A stretch of DNA of 64,000 bases from Pseudomonas lini (GTDB lineage Bacteria > Pseudomonadota > Gammaproteobacteria > Pseudomonadales > Pseudomonadaceae): assembly GCF_964063345.1 (NCBI RefSeq), contig NZ_OZ061318.1:5208001-5272000 (forward strand), read 5' to 3'. A program made the translations under genes and the position numbers. The notes beneath the pieces were generated by a model. That model was given only the letters and a program-made list of their open reading frames with translations, was not told where the DNA came from and searched no databases. Positions 62,710 through 64,000 of this stretch are shown one piece after another. Within the stretch, counting starts at the first letter, position 1, and every line of letters starts with the position of its first letter.

Positions 62710-63384
62710 ATGATGGTGCGGGTATTTTCTCGAATTCGGTCTTTAGTGCTGATCGTTGGCTGCGTTGCCGGCCTGGCTGGTTGTGCGGGGAGCGTGGCGC
62801 CTGAAATCAAGCGTCTGCCGGAGCGGGTCGAACTCAGCGGTACGTTTTACCGTGGGCAAAGTTATCAAAGCGGGCCTCAGGTGCTGGCTAGCCTGCTGTC
62901 CCAGCAAGGCATCGTGATAACCCCGGGGTTGCTCGACAAACCTCTGCATTTGCCGGGTGCCGAAGACCGCTTGGAACAGAACATGCAGAACCTCGCCCGA
63001 GAGTACGGGATGGTGGTCTATCCCCTCGACAGCCATTTGCCGGCGCTGCTGGCCCAGGTCGCTGCCGGTTACCCGGTGATGGTGCGCTTCACCGAAGGCT
63101 CGGCGTTCTGGGCTGAGCCCCGGTATGCCATTCTCGCCGGTTACAACCGTCAGAAGCAGACCGTGCTGCTGCGTGCCGGGATGGATCGTCGGTTGCTGAT
63201 GGGGTTCGGCTCCTTTGAATCGGCGTTTGAAAATGCCGGTGGCTGGGCTGTATTGATCCAGAAGCCGGACCAGATTCCGGCCAATGTCGATCAGTCGCGC
63301 TGGCTGAAAGCGGCGAGCGATCTTGCCCAGTCAGGTCAGGAGCAGGCGGCAGCCAGGGCGAAGAAGGCGTTGATCACGAAGTAA
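62710..63384 (+). CDS. C39-peptidase-like lipoprotein without catalytic residues
   Basis: A 224-residue lipoprotein (lipobox LAGC, Cys25) with a papain-like C39 fold. Active members have the motif YQCGP for the nucleophile; here it is Tyr-Gln-Ser54-Gly-Pro, with serine for cysteine. The later WHYAVVxGY histidine is replaced by Arg138 in PRYAILAGYN. PHLPGAEDRLEQ-like and ALLAQVAAGYPVMV segments fit the fold. It is therefore probably a non-catalytic paralogue with a binding or scaffold role. Start 62710 or 62713. Confidence 0.7.
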   Translation: MMVRVFSRIRSLVLIVGCVAGLAGCAGSVAPEIKRLPERVELSGTFYRGQSYQSGPQVLASLLSQQGIVITPGLLDKPLHLPGAEDRLEQNMQNLAREYGMVVYPLDSHLPALLAQVAAGYPVMVRFTEGSAFWAEPRYAILAGYNRQKQTVLLRAGMDRRLLMGFGSFESAFENAGGWAVLIQKPDQIPANVDQSRWLKAASDLAQSGQEQAAARAKKALITK

Positions 63385-63477
63385 GTTTCCGCTCGTCATC
63401 GGCATGGCACTGCCACGCTATGCTGGAGTCTCAGGTAGAGGGCCCGGATTTTTCCGGGACCATGATCAGGAGGCGCC

Positions 63478-63693
63478 ATGGCACATTCCAATACCCCGAC
63501 CGGCCCGCACTCGTCTGAGCATTCGTCCGATAATGAGTTGGGGTTCGACCCCGATTCTCCAGACGTTGCCGATCCTCAGGTCGATCCCATCGGGCCCGCC
63601 AAGGCGCCCAGAGATGTAAAACCGGGTGAGGAGGGCAAGAAGGCACCGGCCAAGCCTTACGATCCACTTGGCGATCTGAAACCCAAGTCCTAG
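63478..63693 (+). CDS. Small acidic Asp/Pro-rich protein
   Basis: A 71-residue polar protein (MAHSNTPTGPHSSEHSSDNE) with FDPDSPDVADPQVDPIGP and a Lys-rich end; it is largely disordered and has no domain. AGGAGGCGCC before the ATG is a strong ribosome site. It lies 12 bp before a second such gene, suggesting a two-gene unit with 63706-63930. Confidence 0.7.
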   Translation: MAHSNTPTGPHSSEHSSDNELGFDPDSPDVADPQVDPIGPAKAPRDVKPGEEGKKAPAKPYDPLGDLKPKS

Positions 63694-63705
63694 TCAGAGG
63701 TGCAT

Positions 63706-63930
63706 ATGTCTACCGATTCGAGCTTCGACGACAAACGTCCGGATCCTCCAGATAGTGTTCCAACAACCCCCGAAGAAGATCTGGATCCGGTGATGGATCC
63801 GGACAGCCCGCTAAGGGACCCGTTGGCCAGACCGACAGTGGTGCCGACGAAGCATCCGCAGGGCTGGAAGGACCCGAGTGCCGGGGATGGCATTCCGGAT
63901 GACGATCAGATGCCGTTGCCCAATGATTAA
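63706..63930 (+). CDS. Small acidic Asp/Pro-rich protein
   Basis: A 74-residue protein (MSTDSSFDDKRPDPPDSVPT) with DPVMDPDSPLRDPLARP and an acidic end (DGIPDDDQMPLPND). It resembles 33524-33766 (DPALDPALDDDIP) and 63478-63693 in composition and motif style; the three may be a small family. AGAGG lies five bases before the ATG. A terminator follows. Confidence 0.7.
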   Translation: MSTDSSFDDKRPDPPDSVPTTPEEDLDPVMDPDSPLRDPLARPTVVPTKHPQGWKDPSAGDGIPDDDQMPLPND

Positions 63931-63939
63931 TCCAGGACA

Positions 63940-63969
63940 AAAAAAGCCCCGAAGAATCGGGGCTTTCGT
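63940..63969 (+). terminator. Rho-independent terminator at right end
   Basis: AGCCCCGA and TCGGGGCT pair around AGAA, with a preceding A run and a trailing TTCGTTT. It stops the two-gene unit of acidic proteins. The last 30 bases of the window hold nothing I can assign. Confidence 0.88.
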
Positions 63970-64000
63970 TTACAGGCGTTATGACCTTATTTCGACGCTT

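Overview
The window is about 64 kb of chromosome from a fluorescent Pseudomonas, most likely of the P. fluorescens group. The basis is gene content (AmpC with divergent AmpR, a glucarate gudD/gudP locus, SstT, NhaR, MnmH, TrhP), high GC, and intergenic palindromic repeats of several REP-type families typical of these genomes. About 56 genes are described. No rRNA, tRNA, CRISPR array, insertion sequence or prophage was seen.

1-9.5 kb holds housekeeping and metabolic genes: the 3' end of mnmH, a histidine-phosphatase-fold protein, two glutathione S-transferase-like proteins, a PhzF-family protein, a porphobilinogen synthase with the three-cysteine zinc site, an FAD aromatic-ring monooxygenase, a DUF1615 lipoprotein and a CBS-pair protein. 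It also has a small exported protein built almost entirely of seven 13-residue repeats (7291-7653).

9.5-17.3 kb is a convergent pair of large toxin-like genes. The first is a 1649-residue protein with an N-terminal dermonecrotic-toxin-like part, leucine-rich repeats and a C-terminal NEL-type E3 ubiquitin ligase domain. The second is a TccC/Rhs-type protein whose variable tip carries a zinc-deaminase signature. A candidate hairpin lies between their ends. polB, next to them, has a near-ideal LexA box upstream.

17.4-33.8 kb holds polB, DUF1810, an aldo/keto reductase, an exported aldose 1-epimerase, a TSUP permease, an erythromycin-esterase-family protein, a VOC protein, a DUF4174 protein, ampC/ampR, and the glucarate catabolism locus (gudD, gudP, divergent FadR-type regulator).

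34-48.8 kb is one long minus-strand operon, wssABCDEFGHI, for acetylated cellulose. It encodes a MinD-like ATPase, cellulose synthase with PilZ domain, BcsB, endoglucanase, the BcsC exporter, and four alginate-acetylation-like proteins. Several junctions overlap, so translation is probably coupled. No wssJ follows.

49-64 kb returns to scattered core and accessory genes: trhP, an AI-2E-family permease, small unknown proteins, a shikimate-dehydrogenase-like protein, a 76-77 bp tandem array of REP units (54570-55030), a cupin gene with an apparent one-base frameshift, yceH, DUF1993, sstT, an MFS permease, nhaR, a TerC-family protein, a C39-peptidase-like lipoprotein that lacks its catalytic residues, and two small acidic Asp/Pro-rich proteins related in composition to one at 33524-33766.
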